Below, piece after piece: positions 42,888-52,838 of a stretch of DNA of 64,000 bases; the stretch's first letter is position 1, and each line of letters begins with the position of its first letter. The stretch is from Thalassovita sp. (GTDB lineage: Bacteria; Pseudomonadota; Alphaproteobacteria; Rhodobacterales; Rhodobacteraceae). The stretch covers positions 1-64,000 of the forward strand of contig JARGPB010000004.1 of NCBI GenBank assembly GCA_029212905.1, in the 5' to 3' direction. The notes under the pieces are model-generated. The model searched no databases. It saw only the letters and a list, made by a program, of their open reading frames with translations, and was not told the origin of the DNA. A program made the position numbers and the translations under genes.

Positions 42888-43010
42888 AACACCCACTCAC
42901 AAGAAATATCATCGCAAATGTGTCAATAAAATAAGGTCTGAATAGGGCGGCGCCATGAATTTCTGGTCAATTTTTACTTTTTGAGCGGATTGTTCACCCA
43001 AAAACACAAG
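42888..43010 (-). promoter_or_regulatory. Promoter region of PKS-NRPS operon
   Basis: The 123-base gap between the flippase stop and the PKS start is AT-rich compared with both genes. On the minus strand a TTGACA (plus 42921-42926) and a TTGACC further upstream could serve as -35 boxes, but no matching -10 is convincing. This is the only place for a promoter of the four-gene operon, unless the flippase transcript reads through. Confidence 0.3.
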
Positions 43011-44417
43011 CTACGGAATAATAAGACTAATATCGCCCCAATGCAGCCAAAGCACAATGGCCGCCAGCCCTCCGCCCGTCACAAAGAAAACCAGATCATG
43101 CAGCGGATCCCATGCGCCTTGTTTGCGGGCCAGCCATACGACCACGGGATAGATCGCCACCATGCTGATACCCTGAGCGATCAGCGCTCCGAACAGGCCG
43201 GCGATTTCGAACCCCAGCAACAGGCCCAGCGTGATCGCCACGGCCTTGGCGGCGGACAGGACGAAAAACCCCTGCGAGTCGCCCTCGGCCAGGGCGGCCT
43301 GATCATAGGTTAGCACAATGATTTGCGGCACCTGCATACAGGCCAAGAGCACCACAACCACACCCGCCGCAAGATACCGATCATCATACAGAAACCCGAC
43401 CAGCCAAACACCCAGAGCCGCAACCGTCAGCAGCATGAGCATCAGCACAGAGGTCGCAATGAACCGCATCTTGCGCAGCCTAAGGAAATTTTCAGCGGAG
43501 TCGCGCGGGGGGCTTTCGCGGTGCACCGGGATCACCACGCGCCGGATCACCATCGCCCCAAGCATCAACGGAAAAGAGGCCAGGAAGTACCCGATATTGT
43601 AGACGCCGAAATGCTCTAGATCCAGGTACTTACCCAAGATCACCTTGTCGCCCTGCATGATCAGGAACCCGCACAGCGTGGACAGGAAAATCCATTTTCC
43701 GAAATGCATCAGCTCTTGGGTTGCGGCCTTTTCCAGGCGGAACCTATTGCCACGACCAGGGATCAGCATGTGCATCAGAACGATCTGAGCCAGCGCACCG
43801 ACGATCCCAGAAATGACCAGCGCCCAAACCGAACGCGTCGCATAGGCCAGCGCGATAGCCACAACCAACCCAACCACCTGCACCGAGACTTCAACGATGG
43901 TCACGCGCCCTGCCCTCAGGTGCCGGTTGGCGGTCTCGAATTTGGTCGGATTAAAGCCGGTGATCACCAGTGTCAGCGCAGAAACGGGCAGATACCAGGC
44001 CAGCGCGGGTTCGTCATAGATCAGCGACAGGGGGTAGGACAGCACACAGGCCGCCACCCACAACAGCGCGCCGCGAATGATATGCAACGTCCAGGCGGTG
44101 TCCAGAAACTCGGGCTCGTCCCCGCGTTTGCTTTGCATGATCGCGGGGCCAATCCCCATGTCCGAAAACATGGTCAGCCCCACCAGAAACACCGACACCA
44201 ACGCCATCATCCCAAAGGCTTCGGGGAACAGGATGCGGGTCAAAACCAGGTTCGATAGCAGCCGCAACCCCTGATACGAGGCAAAGCCCACCATGGTCAG
44301 CATCGAGCTGCGCACGGCCCGTTCCATCAACCCGTTCCCGCGCACATAACGGCCCATGACCCGGCTGGTCATGCTGTTGCCCTTTGCGGGTAGAGGTTTT
44401 GATACGTCGCTTGTCAT
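43011..44417 (-). CDS. Wzx-type oligosaccharide flippase
   Basis: A 468-residue polytopic inner-membrane protein of the MOP/polysaccharide transport superfamily that flips lipid-linked repeat units. Typical features are LTMVGFASYQGLRLLSNLVLTRILFPEAFG at the start (residues about 40-70) and about twelve hydrophobic segments, including LMALV-like, ALTLVITGFNPTKFETANR and VLMLMLLTVAALGVWLVGFL stretches. It is translationally coupled to the GT2 gene upstream (ATGA). It lies immediately before the PKS operon on the same strand, so it could be co-transcribed with it. Confidence 0.9.
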   Translation of the reverse strand: MTSDVSKPLPAKGNSMTSRVMGRYVRGNGLMERAVRSSMLTMVGFASYQGLRLLSNLVLTRILFPEAFGMMALVSVFLVGLTMFSDMGIGPAIMQSKRGDEPEFLDTAWTLHIIRGALLWVAACVLSYPLSLIYDEPALAWYLPVSALTLVITGFNPTKFETANRHLRAGRVTIVEVSVQVVGLVVAIALAYATRSVWALVISGIVGALAQIVLMHMLIPGRGNRFRLEKAATQELMHFGKWIFLSTLCGFLIMQGDKVILGKYLDLEHFGVYNIGYFLASFPLMLGAMVIRRVVIPVHRESPPRDSAENFLRLRKMRFIATSVLMLMLLTVAALGVWLVGFLYDDRYLAAGVVVVLLACMQVPQIIVLTYDQAALAEGDSQGFFVLSAAKAVAITLGLLLGFEIAGLFGALIAQGISMVAIYPVVVWLARKQGAWDPLHDLVFFVTGGGLAAIVLWLHWGDISLIIP

Positions 44418-45244
44418 CTGCCGCGGCTCCAGGTCGTGTCGGTCGGGTGCTGAGTGAACCTCACCACCACTGCGACGCCTGCATATACGCAGAACCCTAC
44501 TGGATAGCGCAGCAAGAGACCAAGGGCCTTGCGGATACCCATCGACGATTTCGTATCATTCGCATGCAAATCCGGATACAGCCTGTCGACCTCGGCCACG
44601 CCGATGTTCTGACGGCGCCGCACCTTTACCAAATTGCCAAAGCCCTCGACGATGGGCCAGTCATAGCCCGCCTGGGTTTTCACGCGTTCCTGCGGGGCAA
44701 AGCTGAGCCGCACGAACGTATCATCCGAGATAATATCAGGGAATTCCCCCCAGCGTTTGCGCCCTTTGGCATTCACCGCGAACAGACCGCAGCCGGGAAC
44801 ATCCTGCGTGAAAAAGGGCACGCGGGCATAGATCTGACGGTACGCGCGGCTGGCCAGGGATTTGGCGGCGGCAATCCGAACGGCCCCGCTGGCGTATCGG
44901 GGCGTATCGGGCGCCAAAGCCTGCGCGATCTGCGGCAGCAAGTCCGCGTCCACCACAACGTCTGCGTCCAGATAGATGCGTTTGTCACCCCGCGCGATCT
45001 GATCGGCGCTGTTCATCGCGTTCATTTTGCCGCCCTGTTCCAGGTCCAGAACGGTCAGAGCCCAGCCGCGCGCCTCGATCTGATCGCGCCAGCCCATTGC
45101 CTCGGGGACGGTCTGGTCAAGGCAGGCATTCGCCGCGACGATGATCTCGACCGGTTCGGGCACCGCCTCCGAGGCCACGACAGCCGTCAGGCAACGCGAA
45201 ATCATCCTCTGCTCGTTATTCGCGGGGATGATGATGCTGATCAC
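44414..45244 (-). CDS. GT2 glycosyltransferase
   Basis: A 276-residue GT2 enzyme: MISIIIPANNEQRMISRCL start, the IIVAANACLDQT loop, and KRIYLDADVVVDADLLPQI near 85 with the metal-binding D-A-D. A hydrophobic segment near 250-265 (YPVGFCVYAGVAVVVRF) may anchor it in the membrane. The stop overlaps the flippase start, so the pair probably serves the same repeat unit. Donor and acceptor sugars are unknown. Confidence 0.87.
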   Translation of the reverse strand: MISIIIPANNEQRMISRCLTAVVASEAVPEPVEIIVAANACLDQTVPEAMGWRDQIEARGWALTVLDLEQGGKMNAMNSADQIARGDKRIYLDADVVVDADLLPQIAQALAPDTPRYASGAVRIAAAKSLASRAYRQIYARVPFFTQDVPGCGLFAVNAKGRKRWGEFPDIISDDTFVRLSFAPQERVKTQAGYDWPIVEGFGNLVKVRRRQNIGVAEVDRLYPDLHANDTKSSMGIRKALGLLLRYPVGFCVYAGVAVVVRFTQHPTDTTWSRGR

Positions 45245-45362
45245 GGGCTGCTCCTGTGTTTTTATGTCCAGCCGGGAAAATATTGCTGGTTTATGTTTTT
45301 AATTGGGCCGGAACGCGGTTTATGTTGCAAGCGCAAACAGGTTTTCAGTCAGGATTTCATCC

Positions 45363-46574
45363 GTGTCCACGCCCCAGCCGACCCCCAGAAAACTCGCTTA
45401 TCTGGTTCCGCAATTTCCGGGTCAGACGCATATCTTCTTTTGGCGGGAAATCCAGCATCTGGAAAAGATGGGCATCGAGGTGCACCTGTTTTCAACCCGG
45501 CCACCGCCCCCCGGCCTGATCTCGCATAGCTGGTCGCAGCAGGCGATGGATCGGACGACTTATCTGGGGACGGCTTCGGTGCCGGATATGCTGGCGGGGT
45601 TGGTGCATGTGCCGTTTGGCGAGCTGGCCAAAGAGATCAGCCGCGATGGCAAGGACGTGGCGCGCGATGCGCTGATCTGCATCCCGGCGGCGCAGCGCCT
45701 GGTACGCGAGTGCCGCAATCGCGGGATCACCCATATTCACGCACATTCCTGCGGGCGGGCGGCGATGATCGCGGCGCTGGCCAATCGGTTCGGAGGGATC
45801 GACTATTCCGTGACTCTGCACGGGCCAATGCCGGATTACGGTCTGGGGCAGCATTTCAAATGGCGGCGGGCCAAGTTCGCGACCATCATCACCCACAAAA
45901 TCCACGCCGAGGCGCAACGCGATCTGGGGGCGGACCTGCCGTCGCGTATTCGTATTCAGCCCATGGGCGTGGATGCGGACACCCTGCGGCGGGATGTGCC
46001 CTATGTGCCGCCCATCGCGGGCGAGCCTCTGCGCATTTTCACCTGCGCGCGGCTGCATTTCGTCAAAGGCCATCAGGATCTGATGGACGCCGTGCGGCTG
46101 TTGGTTGATCGCGGCCAGCCTGTGCAGCTGGAAATCGCAGGCGAGGACGACGACGGCGGAACGGGCTATCGTCATGTTCTGGAACAGAAAATTAAGGATC
46201 TGAATCTGGCCGAGCACGTCAGCCTGTTGGGGGCCATCGACGCGGATCAGGTGAAACGCAAACTGTGCGACGCGCATCTGTTCATTCTGGCCAGCTGGGC
46301 CGAGCCGCTGGGCGTTGCCTATATGGAGGCCATGAGCTGTGCCACCCCCACCATCGGCACGGATGCCGGCGGCGTGCCCGAGCTGATCCAAAACGGGGTA
46401 GACGGCATTCTGGTTCCGCCGCAGGACCCTGGCGCCATGGCCGATGCCGTCGCCGCACTGGCCGCAGACCCGGACAAGCTGGTGCAGCTCAGCGCTGCCG
46501 GGCGGGAAACCATCGTGCAGAAGTTCGATTCCCGCGTCGGCGCCGAAACTCTGGTGCAGGAAATCTGGGGATAA
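45363..46574 (+). CDS. GT4-family glycosyltransferase
   Basis: A 403-residue GT-B enzyme from the GTG at 45363, preferred because AGGA lies 8 bases upstream; a TTG 20 codons earlier lacks a clear site. KLAYLVPQFPGQTHIFFWREI opens the acceptor domain, IFTCARLHFVKGHQDLMDA near 225 the donor domain, and WAEPLGVAYMEAMSC near 315 carries E-x7-E, followed by GGVPELIQNGVDGILVPP. It converges on the secreted SGNH/RTX gene with 3 bases between the stops. Probably extends the EPS repeat unit. Confidence 0.88.
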   Translation: MSTPQPTPRKLAYLVPQFPGQTHIFFWREIQHLEKMGIEVHLFSTRPPPPGLISHSWSQQAMDRTTYLGTASVPDMLAGLVHVPFGELAKEISRDGKDVARDALICIPAAQRLVRECRNRGITHIHAHSCGRAAMIAALANRFGGIDYSVTLHGPMPDYGLGQHFKWRRAKFATIITHKIHAEAQRDLGADLPSRIRIQPMGVDADTLRRDVPYVPPIAGEPLRIFTCARLHFVKGHQDLMDAVRLLVDRGQPVQLEIAGEDDDGGTGYRHVLEQKIKDLNLAEHVSLLGAIDADQVKRKLCDAHLFILASWAEPLGVAYMEAMSCATPTIGTDAGGVPELIQNGVDGILVPPQDPGAMADAVAALAADPDKLVQLSAAGRETIVQKFDSRVGAETLVQEIWG

Positions 46575-46577
46575 GGT

Positions 46578-49349
46578 CTAGAGCCTCAGGTCGATTTGCT
46601 GGCCCGGCTCGGCCTGGAATTCCAGCGTCTCGATCTCGCGGAGGGCGATTTCACCGTCCGGGCCCGTGGCCAGCCAGGTATCGCCCCACAGCGCCAGCGC
46701 GTAATCTGCGGCCTTACCCGGTAAAACGGCTGTATCCATCCCATCCCCGCCATGCAGGAAATCCGCGCCACCGCTGGCGATGATCCGGTCATTGCCGCCA
46801 CGCCCCAGGATCACATCCACCCATTTCGTACCGATCAGCTCTTGATCTGCGTCGCTGCCGGGCAGGAACACCCCGTCATCAAAGGCATCTGCGGGGCGCT
46901 GCTCCCAGTCCGAGGGGCCGTTTGCGTTATAGGCCATCAGCGCGTCCCAGCGCGGGCTTTCATCTGCCAGGTGGCGCTTGGCCCCCCAGCTGCCCCATTT
47001 CGAGGGCTTAGCCACATCCACGAACCCGTTGAACAGCACGCCGCCCGCAGCCTGCCACCCGCTCAGCAAGTCCTGATACAGCGACCCAACCTGAACCGAG
47101 TAGTTATAGGCCGTGTAAATCTGGGTCAGCTCTTCGTTATCGACCCATTCATTCAGGCCGACGATATGGGTGCCGCCCTCGTACATGATCATCTGCATCC
47201 CGTATCGCTTGGCCACCTTGGCGTGATAGGGGAACACGTTTTCGGTCAGGTCTTTCAAGGGACCCGTGCGCAGATAATCCGTCAGTTTTTCCGTCACGAC
47301 GCCTTGCTTTGCCCAGCGCAGGATGCGGTCGGGCATATCGGCGTCATCGCCATCAATCCCGAAATAGCCCGTCACCGCATAGGCATCGAACATATCAGCC
47401 GGGCGCCGGTGCGACGGGTCCTCGGCCATATAGAGGGGGGCCTCGAACAGCGGATCCTCAAGCCCCGGCCAGCCGGTGTGGACGCCAATAACCCGCACCA
47501 GACGATCAGTGCCGCCAAAGACATCGGTCCAGACCTGCATCACCTGCGCGGCGCGCATCCCCGTCCATTGCATCCAGGCGTCCCCCTCGGCGCCGTTCCA
47601 ACGGTTGCGGGCTTGCTCCATCGCCCAGCGGGTCTGTTCGAACAGGAAATTCCACATCTCGTTCGAATATTCGACATAGGCCTTGCGGCGCGGGTCCAGA
47701 TTGTCACGGACATAGGTGGCAAAGGCCTCGACATAGGCGTCATCAGCGGCATGAGGCATGTTGAACCATGGGTCCGCCCCGATCTGATTGGCCAGCTTGA
47801 CCATGACCTCGACCGGGACACCGCGACGGTTGAATGTATAGTCCTGTGGTGTGGGCCGTTCGCGCCAGTCACTGACAAACGATCCGTTGGTGATCATCCA
47901 ATCCATAAACCGCACCACCCGCAGATCGCGGATCAAGGACACCCAGCGCGGATTAAAGGTGACGCCCATATCAAACAGGTCGACGTGATCCTCGTGAACA
48001 ATCGCGATGTTGCGGATGTGGTCGGCGGGTTCGGTTTTCTGGATGGCAACGGCAACAGGGCCGTCGCCTGGCTCGAATGTGAAAGTGACCTCGCCGGGGG
48101 AATAGCGCACGTTCCGCGCCCGGCCACCCACGCGCAAGATGCCCTGCCCGTCATAGGTCAGCCTGTAGCGCCCGGTGAAATACTGCGCCTCGCGGGGCAG
48201 GTCAGTCAGCATATAGCTTTCCAGCTTTTCGACGCCCTCGGGGATTTCCATCGGCCAGCCGTGTTCATCCAGATAGCCTTCGTCCTCTAGCTGTTCGGGT
48301 TCAAAGCCGCCGTATTTGCCACGCAGGTGCCCCAGCCAGGGCCGCGCCGATTTCATCACGTCCAGAAACGGATACTGCGTGGACCAGTCGTGAATACCGT
48401 CCAGCCCCATCGCCAAAGCGGGCTGTCGCACAATCGCCGTGTCCGAACTGCTGAGCGCGGCGCGGCGTGTTCCGGTCATCTGCGCCACATGCTGCGCGAT
48501 AATCCCGTAATTCGCCCGCACCAATGGGTGAACGCTTGGCGGCAGCACCAAGGCCGCAGGCGGCGCGATGTCATAGAGCGCCGCATAAGTCACAAGAGAG
48601 GCCAGAAAATACAACGTCGGAGTTCCGTGCGGGGCATCGTCCGTATAGAGATCCGTAGCCTTCAGGCCTTTGAGCGAGGGATCAGCAAAGATTTTCCCCA
48701 ACACACTGGCCACCGGGATCAACCGGACCTGAGCCTGAGGGTATTCCTGCGCCAAGGCCTGCGTATAATCGACATACCAATCGTGATAGTCATCCGTATT
48801 GAACCGATGATACCGCGCCAAGCGGCGAGAGTTGGGCGGAAACCCCTTGATCACCCCGGCCATATCGGCCCAGCCCTCGTAGATGAACAACCGTGCGTCC
48901 GGGGCTTCGGCGTGGACCGCATCCAACACCAGTTTGCTGGCGCTAAGCGGAGTCAGGTTTTTCGGGTTGTCCCATTCATAGGCCAGTTCCGGCGCCTGAT
49001 ACTGAATGAAATTCGTCGGAGTCAGCACAACCGCATCATAGCCCGACGGCCCCAGTGCGCCTTTCCAGGCGCTTTGGACTCCGGGCACTGTCCATTCGGG
49101 TTTCGGGGGTAATTTGTCGCCAAAGTTCCGCAAGAATCCCCAAGTCCCATCTGCGGACAGCTCTTTGCCGGCGGCCTTGGCCACATAACCCAGCCAATAC
49201 ACGGTCGAGGTTTCCTCGGTGTCGCTGGGATGTTGCACCAGGCTATTCCCGAAAAAGAATGCCCTTACGGAGCCATGTTCAGCCGCGCCAACCGCTGCCC
49301 CCCACAGAACAGAGACACAGATCATCAGCCCGCAAATTGCCCGTCGCAT
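46578..49349 (-). CDS. Secreted SGNH/glycosidase-like protein with RTX end
   Basis: A 923-residue exported protein from the ATG at 49349 (GGGGG seven bases upstream). A Sec signal peptide ends near residue 24. Residues about 25-290 look like an SGNH/GDSL esterase: FFGNSLVQH with Ser36 and a DAPH (D-x-x-H) at 238-241. Residues about 440-790 resemble a TIM-barrel glycosidase region, with VEYSNEMWN (Glu564) and MYEGGTH (Glu724) as candidate acid/base and nucleophile. Residues 838-872 have RTX-like calcium motifs (GRGGNDRI, GGADFLHGGDGMD), then an REIETLEFQ end. It lies 15 bases after wzy, so it may deacylate or trim the polymer outside the cell. Enzyme activities are inferred. Confidence 0.8.
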   Translation of the reverse strand: MRRAICGLMICVSVLWGAAVGAAEHGSVRAFFFGNSLVQHPSDTEETSTVYWLGYVAKAAGKELSADGTWGFLRNFGDKLPPKPEWTVPGVQSAWKGALGPSGYDAVVLTPTNFIQYQAPELAYEWDNPKNLTPLSASKLVLDAVHAEAPDARLFIYEGWADMAGVIKGFPPNSRRLARYHRFNTDDYHDWYVDYTQALAQEYPQAQVRLIPVASVLGKIFADPSLKGLKATDLYTDDAPHGTPTLYFLASLVTYAALYDIAPPAALVLPPSVHPLVRANYGIIAQHVAQMTGTRRAALSSSDTAIVRQPALAMGLDGIHDWSTQYPFLDVMKSARPWLGHLRGKYGGFEPEQLEDEGYLDEHGWPMEIPEGVEKLESYMLTDLPREAQYFTGRYRLTYDGQGILRVGGRARNVRYSPGEVTFTFEPGDGPVAVAIQKTEPADHIRNIAIVHEDHVDLFDMGVTFNPRWVSLIRDLRVVRFMDWMITNGSFVSDWRERPTPQDYTFNRRGVPVEVMVKLANQIGADPWFNMPHAADDAYVEAFATYVRDNLDPRRKAYVEYSNEMWNFLFEQTRWAMEQARNRWNGAEGDAWMQWTGMRAAQVMQVWTDVFGGTDRLVRVIGVHTGWPGLEDPLFEAPLYMAEDPSHRRPADMFDAYAVTGYFGIDGDDADMPDRILRWAKQGVVTEKLTDYLRTGPLKDLTENVFPYHAKVAKRYGMQMIMYEGGTHIVGLNEWVDNEELTQIYTAYNYSVQVGSLYQDLLSGWQAAGGVLFNGFVDVAKPSKWGSWGAKRHLADESPRWDALMAYNANGPSDWEQRPADAFDDGVFLPGSDADQELIGTKWVDVILGRGGNDRIIASGGADFLHGGDGMDTAVLPGKAADYALALWGDTWLATGPDGEIALREIETLEFQAEPGQQIDLRL

Positions 49350-49364
49350 CGACAAACCCCCGTT

Positions 49365-50747
49365 TTACATCACACTTTTTAGCTGCGTCTTACGTTTTCG
49401 CACATAGATATCGTCCCGCTCGGCATATCCCAGCAGCGCCCCAACCCACAGCCATGTCAGCGGGGTCAATGTCGCGTTGGGCAGCATGTCAAAGACGTTC
49501 AACGCCAGCAGAAGACTCATCCCAGTAACATAGGGCGAGGCATGTCTGAGAACAGCGCCGTGTAGCTTGCGCCATAGCAGAACCACCGGCAGCAGCAGCA
49601 GCCCGAACAACCCGAACCAACCGACCCAGCCAAACATGCCCAGCGCAATCACCCAGAAACCATCGGATACGGTGGTGCTGATGCCGGTCACGGGGTCCAG
49701 GATCTGGTTGCGGTTCCAACTGCCCCAACCGAACAGGGGCTTTTCCATCGCGCGATCCAGCAGGACGTTTTCGTTTTCCAAACGGTACCGCAAAGAACCC
49801 GCCCGGTCGGCGCTGATCTTCTCGGCTTGAGCAAGGATCTGGCGTTCGGGAATGGCGCCGACGGCTTTAAGCATCGGATAGGACAGCGTCAGAACCGTCA
49901 GCCCCATCGCGACCCACAGCTGCACTCGCCGGGGGAGGAACACAACCAAAGGCACCAAGAGCATCGCGTACATCAATGATGCCAATGACTTGCACAGAAC
50001 CAAGACCGCAAACAGATAAACCGTCGCAACCATTGCATAGGCGCTGGGCCGCCCCTTTTCCGCCCGGAACAGGATCGCCGCAGCCGCCGTACAGACCATG
50101 ATAAAGAACGCGGCCCAAAGCCCGTGATACAGGAACACGATCGGGCGGAAACCGCCCTCGCGGATCATCTGTTCGAAACTATGCTGGAAGAACCCATAGA
50201 CCCAGATGTTGATTTGCGGGCTCAGGCGAACCTCGAGCAGCATGGGCACGGAATAGACCAGCCCCCCCACAACAAAGGCAATCAAAAGATCGCGCTGATC
50301 CTCGGCAGTGCTCAGCAGATTTCGCGCCAAAAGAAACGGTGCGACAATCGAGACCTGCCGGAAGATCGTGGACACCATATCCTTGATCCCCATCCCCGGC
50401 AGCCCGATCCGCCCAAAGAACACCGGCTCGAGGTTCGTAATCGTCGTGCCCAGCGGGCTGAAAATAAAAATCGCCAGCAAAACCCGCGCCGCGCGAGATT
50501 TCGGCAGCAACTCGATCCGGTCCCGGTACAGCGCGAGGCACAGCACCAGAACGGTCAGGTTCGGCAGGGATTCCTTGTTCATCGGGGGCAAAAGAGGCGG
50601 GTCAAACGCCGTGGGCTGCGGCGGCAGAAACAAATACGCCCCCAGCAAGCTGACGATCAGCGCCCGTCCGGGCGGCATCGACCGGAAAATCACCAGAATA
50701 ATCAACGGTGATAGAGCCAGCACCAGATATGCTAAACTATTGGGCAT
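49365..50747 (-). CDS. Wzy/O-antigen ligase-like polymerase
   Basis: A 460-residue polytopic inner-membrane protein with about ten to twelve hydrophobic segments and a larger loop (about 300-335) before GWGSWNRNQILDPVTG, the pattern of Wzy polymerases and O-antigen ligases. YLVLALSPLIILVIFRSMPPG opens the protein and GWFGLFGLLLLPVVLLW lies near the C-terminus. It probably polymerises the repeat unit on the periplasmic face in the Wzx/Wzy pathway, with the flippase at 43011. It shares a minus-strand transcript with the secreted protein at 46578. Polymerase versus ligase cannot be decided from sequence. Confidence 0.85.
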   Translation of the reverse strand: MPNSLAYLVLALSPLIILVIFRSMPPGRALIVSLLGAYLFLPPQPTAFDPPLLPPMNKESLPNLTVLVLCLALYRDRIELLPKSRAARVLLAIFIFSPLGTTITNLEPVFFGRIGLPGMGIKDMVSTIFRQVSIVAPFLLARNLLSTAEDQRDLLIAFVVGGLVYSVPMLLEVRLSPQINIWVYGFFQHSFEQMIREGGFRPIVFLYHGLWAAFFIMVCTAAAAILFRAEKGRPSAYAMVATVYLFAVLVLCKSLASLMYAMLLVPLVVFLPRRVQLWVAMGLTVLTLSYPMLKAVGAIPERQILAQAEKISADRAGSLRYRLENENVLLDRAMEKPLFGWGSWNRNQILDPVTGISTTVSDGFWVIALGMFGWVGWFGLFGLLLLPVVLLWRKLHGAVLRHASPYVTGMSLLLALNVFDMLPNATLTPLTWLWVGALLGYAERDDIYVRKRKTQLKSVM

Positions 50748-50930
50748 AAATCGTTATCGGGGCGCCTGCACGCCGGTCCTGCTTTTGTTCTGAGCCTGTT
50801 TACCAGCTTGGCTATCAAACAGGTAAGGCAAAATGATGACTTTACGGAACGTGTTCGGGTACAGTGTTAACAGAATTGACAGAACTTGAGCATTTAACCT
50901 GCGGGACAGCCTCTGGCGTTTCCTATTCTT

Positions 50931-52115
50931 ATGACAGACATCGCGAAATCAGACATCAAAGTCGCCTATTTGTGCGATATGACTCCGCTGGACCCCTGGC
51001 CCTATTCCGGTGGGAACGCCCGGATATTTCAGGCGTTGAAGGCCGAGCTGCCGAACATTCATATCCTCAGCCAATCCTGGGGCCTGGCCGAGCCTGTGCG
51101 CAAGCTCTTGTATCGGCTGCCCGACGGGATACAGCTGCGGGCGCGGTTCCGGCTCCATCTGCTGCTGTCCGGGCTCATCCGACGCCAAGTCGAACGAGAG
51201 CTGCGCCACGGACAGTATGACGTCCTGTTCTGCGCCTATAGTTTCCATTCGCTGTTTCGGCTGCGTGTGCCGCCAAATGTAACGGTGGTCTACACCTCAG
51301 ACGCCACCCCGACGACCTATAAAAACTCGGTTATTGGCGCGGCTTTCGGATCCTATTTCAAGCTTTCGCGCTATTTCGATCCGCTGATCCTGAAGGCGGA
51401 AACCCGCACATTTCGCGCCGCTGATCTGCTGCTATGGCCGTCCCGATGGCTGAAAGAGGCCGCAGACCCCCTGTATGACCTGACCCCTGCGCAGTCGCAG
51501 GTGGTGCCATGGGGCGCCAACATGCCCACGCCGACGCTAAGCGATGCTCGGCCCGGGGTGGCGCAGGCGAAACCTGTGGACATCCTGTTTGTCGGACGCG
51601 ACTGGTGGGCCAAAGGGGGCCCGCTGACCGCCGAAACCGTCGCCGCCCTGCGCAATGCGGGGGTTGATGCCCGGCTGACCGTGGTGGGATGCACACCTCC
51701 GGACACTGGCCTACCAGAAGAAGCGCTGACCGTTTACCGCTCGCTGGACAAAACCGACCCGAAAGAGCTGTCGCTGTTCCAATCGCTGTATCAATCCGCG
51801 CATTTCATCATGATGCCATCCTTTGAATCCTACGGCTTTGCCTATTGCGAGGCTTCGGGGTTCGGATTGCCGTCACTATGCCTGAACGCAGGGGGTGTCC
51901 CGATCGAAGAAGGCGTAAACGGCCATGCGCTACCGCTGGGGTCTACGGCACAAGACTATGTGGAGGTCGTTCAATCTTATCTCGCTGCGCCAGACAGTTA
52001 TGATCGCCTGCGCCAAACCACCCGTGACATGTACGAGCAGAAATTAAATTGGCCCGCCTGGGCAAAAACCTCGGCGGACCTGATCATGGAAAATATCGCT
52101 GCAAAGAGAGGCTGA
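50931..52115 (+). CDS. GT4-family glycosyltransferase
   Basis: A 394-residue GT-B enzyme. KVAYLCDMTPLDPWPYSGG (acceptor-domain start), a KPVDILFVGRDWWAKGG donor-domain start near 215 and SFESYGFAYCEASGFG (E-x7-E) near 300 with LNAGGVPIEEGVNGHALP. No clear Shine-Dalgarno sequence precedes the ATG at 50931, so the exact start is uncertain. It is divergent from wzy across 183 bases and converges on the sugar transferase at 52122 with a 6-base gap. Confidence 0.87.
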   Translation: MTDIAKSDIKVAYLCDMTPLDPWPYSGGNARIFQALKAELPNIHILSQSWGLAEPVRKLLYRLPDGIQLRARFRLHLLLSGLIRRQVERELRHGQYDVLFCAYSFHSLFRLRVPPNVTVVYTSDATPTTYKNSVIGAAFGSYFKLSRYFDPLILKAETRTFRAADLLLWPSRWLKEAADPLYDLTPAQSQVVPWGANMPTPTLSDARPGVAQAKPVDILFVGRDWWAKGGPLTAETVAALRNAGVDARLTVVGCTPPDTGLPEEALTVYRSLDKTDPKELSLFQSLYQSAHFIMMPSFESYGFAYCEASGFGLPSLCLNAGGVPIEEGVNGHALPLGSTAQDYVEVVQSYLAAPDSYDRLRQTTRDMYEQKLNWPAWAKTSADLIMENIAAKRG

Positions 52116-52121
52116 TCGCCT

Positions 52122-52838
52122 TTAGTGACCCGTGGCTTTCAGCACGACGGCAAAGGTGCGGGCGATGACTTTGAGGTCGGTGCGCAGCGACAGATCAGCA
52201 TAGTAATCCGCATCATAGCTGGCGCGCTGACGGAAGCTGCTTTCGTTGCGGATCGAGGTTTGCCAGTACCCAGTGATGCCCGGACGCATGGCGTAGTATT
52301 CGGTGCCAGGGTACAGGGCGCGCTGGCTGCACATGATCGGACGCGGACCAACCAGAGACATTTCGCCGGTCAGGACGTTCAGCAGTTGGGGCAGCTCGTC
52401 CAGCGAGGTCATGCGGATCAGGCGGCCGAATTTGGTGATACGCGGATCGTTTTTCAGCTTCTGATCCCGGTCCCATTCGGCCTTGGCTTCGGGGTTGGCG
52501 GCCAGATAGGCGCTCAGCACCTCGTCAGCGTCCGCAACCATGCTGCGCAGTTTCCACATCCGAAAGACGCGACCATTCAGGCCGACGCGGCTCTGTGTAT
52601 AAAAGGGGGATTTGCCATCCGCCATGATGCAAAGCGCCAGAACCGCCGTGACCAGCAGAACAGGCAGGGCCAGCAGCAGAACGATCATGACATCCAGGAC
52701 ACGTTTGCCCTGAGTACGGTAGACTCCGGACTCAGAGATGCTCAGTTTATTCGAACGAGCGACGGCGGCCTCGCGGACCACCGGGGCCGGGCTGGCCAGG
52801 CTATATGCAGTTTCGACTCGGATATTCACAGGAATCAT
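52122..52838 (-). CDS. ExoY/WcaJ-type initiating sugar transferase
   Basis: A 238-residue polyprenyl-phosphate hexose-1-phosphate transferase, which starts repeat-unit synthesis on undecaprenyl phosphate. An N-terminal membrane segment (about 47-72, VLDVMIVLLLALPVLLVTAV) is followed by the catalytic core: VGLNGRVFRMWKLRSMVADA, RMTSLDELPQLLNVLTGEMSLVGPRP and RPGITGYWQ. The short form without the multi-helix N-terminal half fits the ExoY group. It is one of two such enzymes in the locus (other at 56369). Confidence 0.93.
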   Translation of the reverse strand: MIPVNIRVETAYSLASPAPVVREAAVARSNKLSISESGVYRTQGKRVLDVMIVLLLALPVLLVTAVLALCIMADGKSPFYTQSRVGLNGRVFRMWKLRSMVADADEVLSAYLAANPEAKAEWDRDQKLKNDPRITKFGRLIRMTSLDELPQLLNVLTGEMSLVGPRPIMCSQRALYPGTEYYAMRPGITGYWQTSIRNESSFRQRASYDADYYADLSLRTDLKVIARTFAVVLKATGH

